From Desulfofustis sp. (GTDB taxonomy: Bacteria; Desulfobacterota; Desulfobulbia; Desulfobulbales; Desulfocapsaceae), in NCBI GenBank assembly GCA_013042475.1, contig JABDQA010000231.1, positions 1 through 41,925 of the forward strand: 41,925 nucleotides of DNA, in the 5' to 3' direction. The position numbers and the translations under genes were made by a program. Under the pieces are notes generated by a model. That model was not told the DNA's origin, did not search any database, and saw nothing but the letters and a program-made list of their open reading frames with translations. Positions within the stretch are counted from its first letter, which is position 1, and each line of letters starts with the position of its first letter. Positions 1 through 7,892 of the stretch are shown piece after piece.

Positions 1-2
1 TG

Positions 3-143
3 TGGGAAACCAATGACGGCGTTTCCAAAACCATCGGCACCAGCATAGAAAACAGTCCCTGGACCTGGACCGAGTTTGTTATGCGCCAGGAAACCCTGTC
101 GAACCGGCTCCTCGTAAACAGACCGCCGAGTGCAGCAGCATAA
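3..143 (+). CDS. C-terminal fragment of an unrecognised protein, cut by the left edge
   Basis: A plus-strand frame is open from the first bases to a TAA at 141-143, giving about 46 residues that begin WETNDGVSK and end PPSAAA. Third codon positions are rich in C and G, as in the real genes of this window, so the frame looks coded. I do not recognise the family. It ends convergently with the HypD-type gene on the other strand. Confidence 0.4.
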   Translation, partial: WETNDGVSKTIGTSIENSPWTWTEFVMRQETLSNRLLVNRPPSAAA

Positions 144-343
144 GCTATCCCATTCTTTTCACCGACATCATGGTCTGGATTTGCAGAGGGGACAACATTA
201 ATTTCCTGCCTTCTCATCTTACCAAGGTGTTTTAAAGCTGGTGATGTTATTGAATTGTGTCACCACACGCACAAATACATCCCCTCGGCGCGTGAAGCAA
301 CCGGTTAGGAACTATCCAACTAATTTAGATAGAGTAGATAGAT
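144..343. other. Convergent intergenic stretch with degenerate palindromes
   Basis: No gene is visible in this 200-base gap between two converging genes. It contains an imperfect palindrome at 240-264 (GGTGATGTTATT then GAATTGTGTCACC). Its right half resembles the stronger palindrome downstream of hflC. A related half-site, GAGGGGACAACATTAAT, lies at 186-202. No clear T-tract terminator was found. Confidence 0.35.
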
Positions 344-1435
344 CTACATCCTGCCAAAGATGTGGCGGAAATAAGAGGCGCAGGGCCCTTCCTGGGCTGC
401 CATGCAGGGACCGACCGGATGCCTCGAGGTGCAGGAGATACCGAAAGAAGGGCACTCGTCTGGTGAAAGCCGGCCGGAGAGCACTTCGGCACATTTGCAT
501 TGAAACTCTTCATCTCCTGCTTTGAATCTGACATTGAACCGCTTGATGGCGTCATAGAGGGAAAGTTCATCCCTGATCACATAACCGCTGCCCTCGATGC
601 TGCCCAGCCCGCGCCAGTCGGTCTCAACCGCAAAAAAGACCTCAGACATGATCCTGGAACTGCGAATAGTCTCCTCGGTCTGACCGTCACCGTTAAACAG
701 GTTGGCGGAGATCGGCTTTTCAGATCTGATCTGTTTGACGATCGATATCAGACCCCGCAGGATTTCGTCAATACTGAAGCCTGTTGCGGCACAGGACAGG
801 TGGTGCTGCCTGGCCAGATCGGAGTAGGCCTGGGAGTCAGTGATGCTCATGATGTGAGCCGAGCAGAGCAGCCCTCTGATATTAAGCTCGGGGTCGCTCA
901 TCAGCGAGTCGAGTGAGGGAGGCAGCAGCCTGATGGAAGGGATGACACAGAAATTTTCGATTCCCTCCGAGGCTGCCTCGAGGATGGTCTCGGCCACGTC
1001 AGGCGCGGCCCCTTCGAAACCCACCGCGGTGAAAACTACTATCTTATCGGGGTGTGATCGCGCCAGATCGAGCGCTTCCATCGGGGAATCGACGACCTCG
1101 ACCAGGGCACCATTCTCTTTTATCGATTCGAGTGAGTCCTGGCTGCCCTGCACCCTGAGCAGGTCTTCACAAGTGGCGGTGATGACGTCGGGTTGACGGC
1201 CAATTTTTACGAACGCGTCGATATGTCCAGCCGGCATCACGCATATGGAACAGCCCGGACCGGTGACGATCTCGAGATCGTCCGGCACTATATCCTCATC
1301 ACTATACTTCAGCAGTGTCCGGGTCTGGGTGCCGCAAATCACCATCACCCTGATCGGCCTATCTACCAGCTCATGGAGTTCCTCCACCAGCGTGGTCGAA
1401 AATGGCTGCTCAGTTAAATTTAGAGGAATCGCCAT
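344..1435 (-). CDS. hypD: HypD-family [NiFe] hydrogenase maturation protein, variant motif
   Basis: At 363 residues this is close to the usual HypD length of about 370. HypD works with HypC to build and deliver the Fe(CN)2CO unit of [NiFe] hydrogenases in the cytoplasm. Visible family features are the GPGCSIC motif (C62, C65), DLLRVQGS, a VVFTAVGFE block, WRGLGSIEGSGY, and a C-terminal iron-sulfur cysteine set (CKC, DECPSFG, PVGPC, EGPC). The usual catalytic CGTHT motif reads CGTQT here (C34, Q37), so the cysteine is kept but the histidine is replaced. ATCEDLLRV replaces the common ATFGDMLRV. It is the last gene of the Mvh-Hdr operon and ends at a genuine TAG. It is either the working HypD for this hydrogenase or a specialised paralogue. 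No other hyp gene is in the window. Confidence 0.85.
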   Translation of the reverse strand: MAIPLNLTEQPFSTTLVEELHELVDRPIRVMVICGTQTRTLLKYSDEDIVPDDLEIVTGPGCSICVMPAGHIDAFVKIGRQPDVITATCEDLLRVQGSQDSLESIKENGALVEVVDSPMEALDLARSHPDKIVVFTAVGFEGAAPDVAETILEAASEGIENFCVIPSIRLLPPSLDSLMSDPELNIRGLLCSAHIMSITDSQAYSDLARQHHLSCAATGFSIDEILRGLISIVKQIRSEKPISANLFNGDGQTEETIRSSRIMSEVFFAVETDWRGLGSIEGSGYVIRDELSLYDAIKRFNVRFKAGDEEFQCKCAEVLSGRLSPDECPSFGISCTSRHPVGPCMAAQEGPCASYFRHIFGRM

Positions 1436-1504
1436 TGCTCACCCCTGCGCTCTGCATCATGACCGCGGCAACGCTGAGCGCACGAAACGTTGATTGCGAG
1501 AAAA

Positions 1505-1756
1505 TCAGGCCTGTTCAGCCTCCTTTCTCATTTCAGTGAAATATTCGGATTCGCTGATTTTTTCTGCCTCTAGTGCTTTGATATCAGCTCTGGTTAAATG
1601 AAACATGCCGCAGGCAGGACAACTGCCGTCAAAACTATCGTCCACGGCCCGAGCCTTGAGCTCGTCTATGGTCATGTGATCCACATTGCCACAGGCGCCG
1701 CTGGGATTTTCTGCTCGTACCTGTGATCTGGTGGATCGTTTTTCTTTTGCAATCAT
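1505..1756 (-). CDS. Small Cys-motif protein of unknown function in the hydrogenase operon
   Basis: This is an 83-residue hydrophilic protein lying between mvhA and the HypD-type gene. The sequence shows a CG pair near residue 22 (SGACGN) and a CPACG motif near residue 46 followed by MFHLTRADI, then a charged helical C terminus. Such pairs could bind zinc or an iron-sulfur centre, but I do not recognise the family. A GAGG sequence lies about 7 bases before the ATG. Position and strand suggest it is co-transcribed with the hydrogenase and may assist assembly. The TGA at its end has no family-like continuation, so I read it as a real stop. Confidence 0.65.
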   Translation of the reverse strand: MIAKEKRSTRSQVRAENPSGACGNVDHMTIDELKARAVDDSFDGSCPACGMFHLTRADIKALEAEKISESEYFTEMRKEAEQA

Positions 1757-1893
1757 AGTACAACCTCATACGGGAGACGCAGCAGAACCCCTTTTTCACT
1801 GCGCTGGGATTAGGCCACTAGTGTGATACTCAAAAATAATTACGCCGTCAAGGTAATCGGACGGCACTGCTGCCATGCCGTCCGTTCCAATCC

Positions 1894-3342
1894 TCAGTTG
1901 GTGATGGTATCGACCAGCTTACCATCGGCATCGATAATTTCTACGGCCATGGGAATTCCGCCATCCAGGCGGTGAGTGGCGCAGGACATTCACGGGTCGT
2001 AGGCCCGGACGGCCATCTCCACTTTGTTGAGAATTCCCTGGTCGTAGGCACCGTCCTTGATAAGCGAGGTGGCAGCTTGCTTGACGCTCATATTCATCGG
2101 CCCGATATTGTGGGTCGTGCCGACGATTAAATTGGCGGACTCGATACAGCCGTCGGCATCGGTGGTGTAATCATGGATCAACGTACCGCGAGGCGCCTCG
2201 ACCACCCCAACTCCCCTACCTGCCCCGGGAGTCACCTTGGCCCGCACATCGGTGCCGGTAATGCCGTCCCACTCGAGCAGTTCGATGGTCCGCTCACAGG
2301 CATATACCAGCTCGATCAACCGGGCATAGTGATAGAGCAGGGTTGCCTGGGCCGGACGGCCGAAGGCCTCCCTGAATTCTTCCAGTGCCGCCTGGGCTTT
2401 GGGCGTCGACATCTGGTTGCAGACATTGAGCCGGGCCAGGGTGTTGGCTCGGTAGATCCCTTTGGGTGCATCAAGATCCAGGGAGAATCCCTCATCCCAT
2501 GACTTGGCATACGGCATCTTACCGTAACCCCACGGCTCCACATGTTCACCGAGATAATCGAGGTAATCCTCTCCCTTAAAATCGACATAGCTGCCGTCCG
2601 CTCTCATCAGCCGCTGTGTGCCGTCGTAGATCCTGAAAGAGCCGTCCTCCCGGTCGACGGTGCCGAGGAACCCGGTGTTGATTACTCCAAGCTCGCCGAT
2701 CACGTCCATGTACTTGTTGAACACGTATTCCTTGGCGAAATCCAAGGCATACTCGGAGAAGTCAAGCAGAGTCCTGGTATCTTTGAGCAGCTCCCGGCGC
2801 TCTGGTTCAAGCATCGGCTTGGAGAAGCCGCCAACCACCGCGGCAATCGGATGAATCGCTTTACCGGCGAAGCGGTCGATCATCATCTGGCCGAGCTGGC
2901 GCATCTTGACCACCTGTGTGGCAAGTTCCGGGGCTGCCTTGACGACCCCGATCACGTTGCGCACTGAATAGTCGGCATCGGGACCCAGTACAAAATCGGG
3001 AGCCGCCAGGAAAAAGAAATGCAGGATCTTATCGTTGATATGGGCCATGACCTGCAGCAGTTCCCGCAGCTTGTGGCCGGTGGGTGTCGGTGTGACGCCG
3101 AAACAGCCGTCCACCGCCTTGTTCGAGGCGGTGTGGTGCATCCACGGACAGATGCCGCAGATCCGGTTGACGATCCGGGGCACCTCTTCAGCGGGCCTGC
3201 CCTCGATGAATTTCTCGAAGCCGCGCAGCGACATCAAGCTCATATAGGCGTCTTCTACGTTACCCTCATCGTTGAGATGCACCGAAATGCGGGCGTGTCC
3301 CTCGATTCTGGTAACCGGTTGAATTTGCAATACCTTACCCAT
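1894..3342 (-). CDS. mvhA: Mvh-type [NiFeSe] hydrogenase large subunit, selenoprotein
   Basis: This is the catalytic subunit of an F420-non-reducing (Mvh-type) hydrogenase that oxidises H2 and passes electrons through MvhG and MvhD to HdrA. The N-terminal nickel ligands are in RICGIC (C62, C65). At residue 451 the frame meets TGA (1990-1992). Reading it as selenocysteine gives DPUMSCATHR, exactly the DPCxxC nickel motif with the first Cys replaced, and 31 more residues to a TGA at 1894-1896. The full length is then 482 residues, normal for the family. Stopping at the first TGA would remove both C-terminal nickel ligands. The start ATG follows AGGAGG and lies one base past the mvhG stop, so the two are co-translated. 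Confidence 0.93.
1958..1972 (-). promoter_or_regulatory. SECIS-like hairpin for mvhA
   Basis: On the mRNA, 17 nt after the UGA, arms CCGCC and GGCGG pair around a 5-nt loop UGGAU. Placement and size fit bacterial SECIS elements, which lie inside the coding region just after the Sec codon. The same loop sequence occurs in the mvhD element. Confidence 0.75.
1990..1992 (-). other. Selenocysteine codon (TGA) in mvhA, Sec451
   Basis: The in-frame TGA falls between DP and MSCATH, at the first ligand position of the C-terminal DPCxxC nickel motif. The downstream frame continues with the conserved end of the large subunit. Confidence 0.92.
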
Positions 3343-3343
3343 T

Positions 3344-4288
3344 TTATTCCTCCTTCGCGGCGGTGCTGCGCTTGGGGCGCAGATTGCCGTGGGCGCCGCT
3401 GAACCTCAACATGGACCGGCGGTCCACCACAGACTTGAAATCGATGCCGTTGCTGGCCAGGGCGTTCATCATATCGAGCATCTGGTTGCCCTTCGGCATG
3501 ACCGAGCCGAAACAGCCGCGACACGGCACTCGGGCGTCGATACAGCTCGGAGCGCCGCGCTTGGCGCAACCGGCCGCAGTGACCGGCCCCATGCACAGGT
3601 AACCTTGTTCGAGCAGACAGCGCATCTCGCTGATCGGCTTCTCCGGGTCGAACTCGACATTTTCAGTGTAGCGCTTGACCGTATTCACCATGCCCTTGCC
3701 TTCCCTTTTAGTGGGACAGGTATCACAAACACTCTTGGTCGGCAGCTCCGGTTCCCGGTCTTCGAGCAGGGCGGTGATCACTTCGGCGATATGGGCCGGA
3801 TTCGGCGGACAGCCGGGCAGCATCAGGTCGATCTTGACCTTCTCGTCCAGTGCATACGTCCTCTCAAGCAGCTTCGGAACTCCCTGGTTCGGCAGCTCTG
3901 CCCCTTTATCGGTTGACGAGCTCTGATAGATCGCCTCGAAGCTGGCGGCCGAATTCTGACCGTTCATGAGCGCCGGGATGCCGCCCTGGGTGGCACACGA
4001 ACCCAGCGCGATGAGGACCTTGCATTTTTTACGCATTTCCTCGAGCACCTCGAGATGTTCCTCGTTGGCCACGCCGCCGCTGACGAGGCCGACAACCGCC
4101 TCGGGGATCTCCAGGTGCGAGCCTTCGTCCCCGCACTGTCCGAAATACTTGTGATCCATGATCACCGGGGCGTGCACGATGTCAAGATGGTCGGTGAGCA
4201 GCTCCACCAGATCCTCGCCGATATTGAGGATGGCGATCTCGCATCCGGAACAGGAACTCAGCCATTCTAAAGCAGTCGTAACTCCCAT
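3344..4288 (-). CDS. mvhG: Mvh-type hydrogenase small subunit
   Basis: This 314-residue protein carries the iron-sulfur clusters that take electrons from the nickel site to MvhD. Family features are SSCSGCE (C13, C16) near the N terminus, GSCATQGG, LPGCPPNP, and a cysteine-rich C-terminal half (CDTC, YLCMGP, GCAKRGAPSC, PCRGCFG). There is no twin-arginine signal, so it is cytoplasmic, as expected for an Mvh/Hdr partner. I chose the ATG at 4288, preceded by GGGAGGAAG, over the GTG at 4303. The ATG leaves only 11 bases after mvhD and begins with MGVTTALEWLSS, the expected N terminus. Confidence 0.92.
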   Translation of the reverse strand: MGVTTALEWLSSCSGCEIAILNIGEDLVELLTDHLDIVHAPVIMDHKYFGQCGDEGSHLEIPEAVVGLVSGGVANEEHLEVLEEMRKKCKVLIALGSCATQGGIPALMNGQNSAASFEAIYQSSSTDKGAELPNQGVPKLLERTYALDEKVKIDLMLPGCPPNPAHIAEVITALLEDREPELPTKSVCDTCPTKREGKGMVNTVKRYTENVEFDPEKPISEMRCLLEQGYLCMGPVTAAGCAKRGAPSCIDARVPCRGCFGSVMPKGNQMLDMMNALASNGIDFKSVVDRRSMLRFSGAHGNLRPKRSTAAKEE

Positions 4289-4299
4289 GTCTTCCTCCC

Positions 4300-4716
4300 T
4301 CACACGGCTTGAGCCTTGCTGTGAACGGGACCGAGCTTTTTGATCTTGTCGGTCATTTCACTGACGGCGCTGACGAATTTATCGGCTTCGGCTGAGGATA
4401 CCCAGTTGATTGAAAAACGATCCTGTTCGTAGCCGTAGTCATCGAGCAGCTCGACAATCATATCGGAACGTGCCATTGCTTTGTAATTACCATCCAGGTA
4501 ATGACATTCACCGAGGTGTCAGCCCAGGACCATGACGCCGTCGGCGCCTTGGTCCAGTGCTTTGGTGATGAACTCCGGGTGCACCATGCCTGAACACATC
4601 ACCCTGATGATTCTGACATTGGGCGGGTACTGCATTCTCGACGTGCCGGCCAGATCGGCGGCGGCATAGGAGCACCAGTTGCAGCAGAAAGCAATGATTG
4701 TGGGTTCAAAACTCAT
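4300..4716 (-). CDS. mvhD: MvhD electron-transfer subunit, selenoprotein
   Basis: MvhD is the small [2Fe-2S] protein that links the hydrogenase to HdrA. The protein begins [24 protein letters not shown] and keeps RIIRVMCSG (C41), both diagnostic. At residue 66 a TGA (4519-4521) interrupts VMVLG-U-HLGECHY. The family has Cys there (VLGCHxGxCHY), and the frame continues for 72 further family-like residues ([18 protein letters not shown]) to a TGA at 4300-4302. The total is 138 residues, the usual size. AAGGAG precedes the ATG. If UGA were a stop, the protein would lose half its conserved core. Confidence 0.93.
4486..4502 (-). promoter_or_regulatory. SECIS-like hairpin for mvhD
   Basis: 16 nt after the UGA, arms AUUACC and GGUAAU pair perfectly around the loop UGGAU. 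The loop is identical to that of the mvhA element although the arms differ in sequence, which suggests conservation of structure. Confidence 0.78.
4519..4521 (-). other. Selenocysteine codon (TGA) in mvhD, Sec66
   Basis: The TGA is flanked in frame by VMVLG and HLGECHY, replacing a conserved cluster-region cysteine. Confidence 0.92.
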
Positions 4717-4765
4717 TACTACACTCCTTTATAATTACGGGACAATTCCCTTTTCACCCAGATTC

Positions 4766-7700
4766 TCAGATGTCCAGCGCCGCATCGATCTGGGCGCTGA
4801 TCTGGTCCATGGTAAAACCCTGTACGGCAACACCGCGTTTCGGACAGGTTCCCTGACAGAGTCCGCAGCCTTTACACTGCGCCTTGTTGACGCTGATATA
4901 CTTGCGGATCTGGCCATTGTCGCCGGGCTCCTCGACCAGGTCGATGGCGTGGTAGGGGCAGACATCGAGGCAAAGGGCGCAGCCGTCGCAGAAGTGTAAA
5001 TCCGGCTCAGCTTTGACCGCGTCAAGGCTGACCTCGGTTCTGGACAGCAGGGTCGCCGCCCGGGCTGACGCAGCCAGGGCCTGGGCCACCGATTCCTCGA
5101 CTGGCTTCGGGTAGTGCGCCAGTCCGGCGACAAACATGCCGTCGGTGGCGAAATCCACCGGCCGCAGCTTGGCGTGGGCTTCCTGGTAGAAGCCGTCGCC
5201 GTCCAGCGAGACCTTGTAAAGCTTGTTGAGTTTGTCACCATCGGGATTGGCGACGATGGCGGTGGCCAGCACCACCATGTCGACCTCGATCTCCAGCGGC
5301 CGGTGCAGGACGTGGTCCCAGACCTCGATGAGAGCCTTCTTGTGCTTGACGTCAACCCTGGGTTTGCCGTGCAGCTCGTAGTTGATGAAGATAACGCCGA
5401 GTTCCCGCGCTTTCTTGAACAGCGACTCGCGCTGACCGTAGGTTCTCATGTCGCGGTAGAGGATGTAGATCATCCGGCTCGGATCCTCCTGCTTGAGGTT
5501 GATGGCGGTCTGTACCGAGTGGGTGCAGCATACCTTGGAACAGTACATCCGATCCTTCTCACGGGAACCGACACACTGAATGAAGACGATTGATTTGGCC
5601 TTGACCGCGTGCTGCTCTTTGAGTTTGAAGAGCCGATCGAATTCCAACGACGTAACCACGTTGGGGATGCGCCCGTAGCCGTACTCCTTGGGACGCAGTG
5701 GCTGGGCGCCGGTGGCGACAATGCCGACACCATGGTCGATGGTCTTGGTGACGCCGTCCTTGGTCGAGATGGTGGAGCGAAAATTGCCGACGAACCCTTC
5801 TGCTGCAGTAACTTCAAAACCATTGTGGACGATGATGTTCTCGTTCCTGCCGACTTCATCGATGAGCTTGACGGTCTTATCAGAGATCGGTTCGCCGGAC
5901 CAGGTGTGGCCGAGGAACATGGCATTGCCGCCAAGTTTTTCGGTTTTTTCAACCAGGTGTACCTCGAATCCCTGTTTGGCTAGATTCAGCGCCGAGGTCA
6001 TGCCGGTGATGCCGCCGCCCACCACTAGGCCTTTTTGTTTGATCGGCACCGAAATGGGCTGCAGCGAGAACTGCCGGGCGACTTTGGCGACCGCCATTCT
6101 GACCAGATCCTTGGCCTTGACCGTGGCTGTTTCAGGAGAATCGGCATGAACCCAGGAATTCTGGTTCCTGACGTTGGCCATTTCCACCAGGTACTCGTTC
6201 AAACCCGCCGATTTGAGGGTCTCACGGAAGAGCGGCTCATGGGTTCGGGGAGTACAGGCAGCGACCACCACCCGGTTCAGACCTTTTTGCTTGATGGTCT
6301 GAATCATCTGATCCTGGGTATCCTGGGAACAGCTGAACAGATTTTGTTCAACATGGACCACCCCTGGAAGCTCCTGGGAATATTCAGCCACCGCCTCAAC
6401 GTCGACGACACCGGCGATATTGGAACCGCAGTGACAGACAAAGACACCGACGCACGGGTCTTCGCTGCCCACGTCACGCTCTTCCGGAAAGGTCTTCTCC
6501 TGGGTCAGCTCACCGCGGGCGGGCGCCAACATATCGGCCACGGCGGCAGCAGCCGCGGAACCTTCAAGGACAGACTGGGGAATATCTTTGGGGCCGGCAA
6601 AGGCGCCGCAGGTGAAGATCCCTTTCTTGGAAGTCGAAACCGGGGAGAAATCCGAGGTGGCGGCAAAACTGTCGCTGGTCAGTTTTACCCCGGCCAGATT
6701 ACTGAGCTTTTTCACCTGCCCAGGAATCTGCATACCAACGGAGAGCACCACCAGATCGAAATACTCTTCTACCTGGCGCCCTTCTTCGTTGATATAGTGG
6801 AGGCGCAGGTCGCCGGTGTTCCCTTCGGGCTCGACCCCGTGTACCCGGCAGCGCACAAAACGCACACCGGACTCTTCCTTGGCCCGCTCATAGTAGCGGT
6901 CGAAATCCTTACCGTGGGTCCTCATGTCCATCATGAAGATCGAGGTGCGCAGCCCCGGCACATGATCCTTGGCCATCACCGCTTCCTTGATCGCGTACAT
7001 GCAGCAGACTGAGGAGCAGTAGCCATTGCCGCATTTGTTTTCGTCACGCGAACCGACACACTGCAAAAAAGCCACCTTGGTGATTTCCTTGCCGTCGGAG
7101 GGGCGGATCAGGTGCCCCTCGGTGGGACCCGAAGCGGACATGTAGCGCTCGAACTGCAGCGAGGTGATGACGTTGGGATAGCGGCCATAGCCCCAGACAC
7201 CGGCCGCAGCCGGGTCGAAGGCTTCGAAGCCGGGTGCCATGACGATGGCTCCGACGTTGAGAGTATGCATCTTTTCACTGTCTTTGAAATTGACTGCATC
7301 GGCGGGACAGATCTTTTCACAGATCCCGCACTTGCCCTTCTTCAGCATGATACAGTTGCGCTCGTCGATCTGGTACTTGAGCGGTACCGCCTGAGCGTAT
7401 TTAACATAGATGGCTTTGCGCGTGCCGGTGGCCGCGTCATACTCGCTGTCCACTTTCTTGGGACATTTGGCGACACACTCCCCGCAGGCGATGCATCTCT
7501 CCATATCCACGTAACGTGGATGTTCTTTTATGGTTACATCGAAGTTTCCCGCCTCACCCGAGATGGCTGCAACCTCGCTCAGCGTCATCAGTTGGATATT
7601 TAAGTGCCGACCGCACTCAACCAGTTTTGGCGCGATAATTCACATCGAGCAGTCGTTGGTCGGAAAGGTCTTGTCCAACTGGGCCATCGCTCCGCCGATG

Positions 7701-7822
7701 GCTCCTGAGCTTTCGACCAGGTAGACATAGTAGCCCGCATCGGCCAGATCCAGCGCTGTCTGCATACCGGTTATGCCGCCGCCGACGATCATCACCGACC
7801 CGACTTTTTTCGTATCCAGCAT
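4766..7822 (-). CDS. hdrA: Double-length HdrA flavoprotein, selenoprotein
   Basis: HdrA is the FAD and iron-sulfur subunit that bifurcates hydrogenase electrons between ferredoxin and a CCG-domain partner. This 1018-residue form holds two HdrA-like units. Unit 1 has [13 protein letters not shown] near residue 14, TFPTNDC, ferredoxin cysteines at 110-120 and 157-172, then CVGSRDE and a CC pair. Unit 2 starts with [12 protein letters not shown] near 460, has a second [13 protein letters not shown] near 600 and CVGSREK, and ends in two CxxCxxC-type clusters. At residue 61 a TGA (7640-7642) replaces the second Cys of the DCxxC motif ([19 protein letters not shown]). The 17 codons between TGA and the next Met are family sequence, so the ATG at 7822 after AGAGGAG is the true start. 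Confidence 0.92.
7601..7619 (-). promoter_or_regulatory. SECIS-like hairpin for hdrA
   Basis: 20 nt after the UGA, arms UGAGUGC and GCACUUA pair over 7 bp (one G-U) around the loop GGUCG. Loop size and spacing match the other three elements of the operon. Confidence 0.75.
7640..7642 (-). other. Selenocysteine codon (TGA) in hdrA, Sec61
   Basis: The TGA lies in frame between TNDCSM and [12 protein letters not shown]. HdrA proteins have Cys here, a cluster-ligand region. Sec at this position is also known in Methanococcus-type HdrA. Confidence 0.92.
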
Positions 7823-7892
7823 GGTGTCTCCTCTTATCTATTCTTGAGGTTCCGGCATCCCCGAAACCAATGCCGTATCATTTTCTGCCCGT

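Noticed and set aside
1505-1507. Possible fifth selenocysteine codon at the end of the 83-residue gene
   Set aside because: Translation past this TGA gives no family-like sequence and no clear hairpin follows, so it is treated as a real stop.
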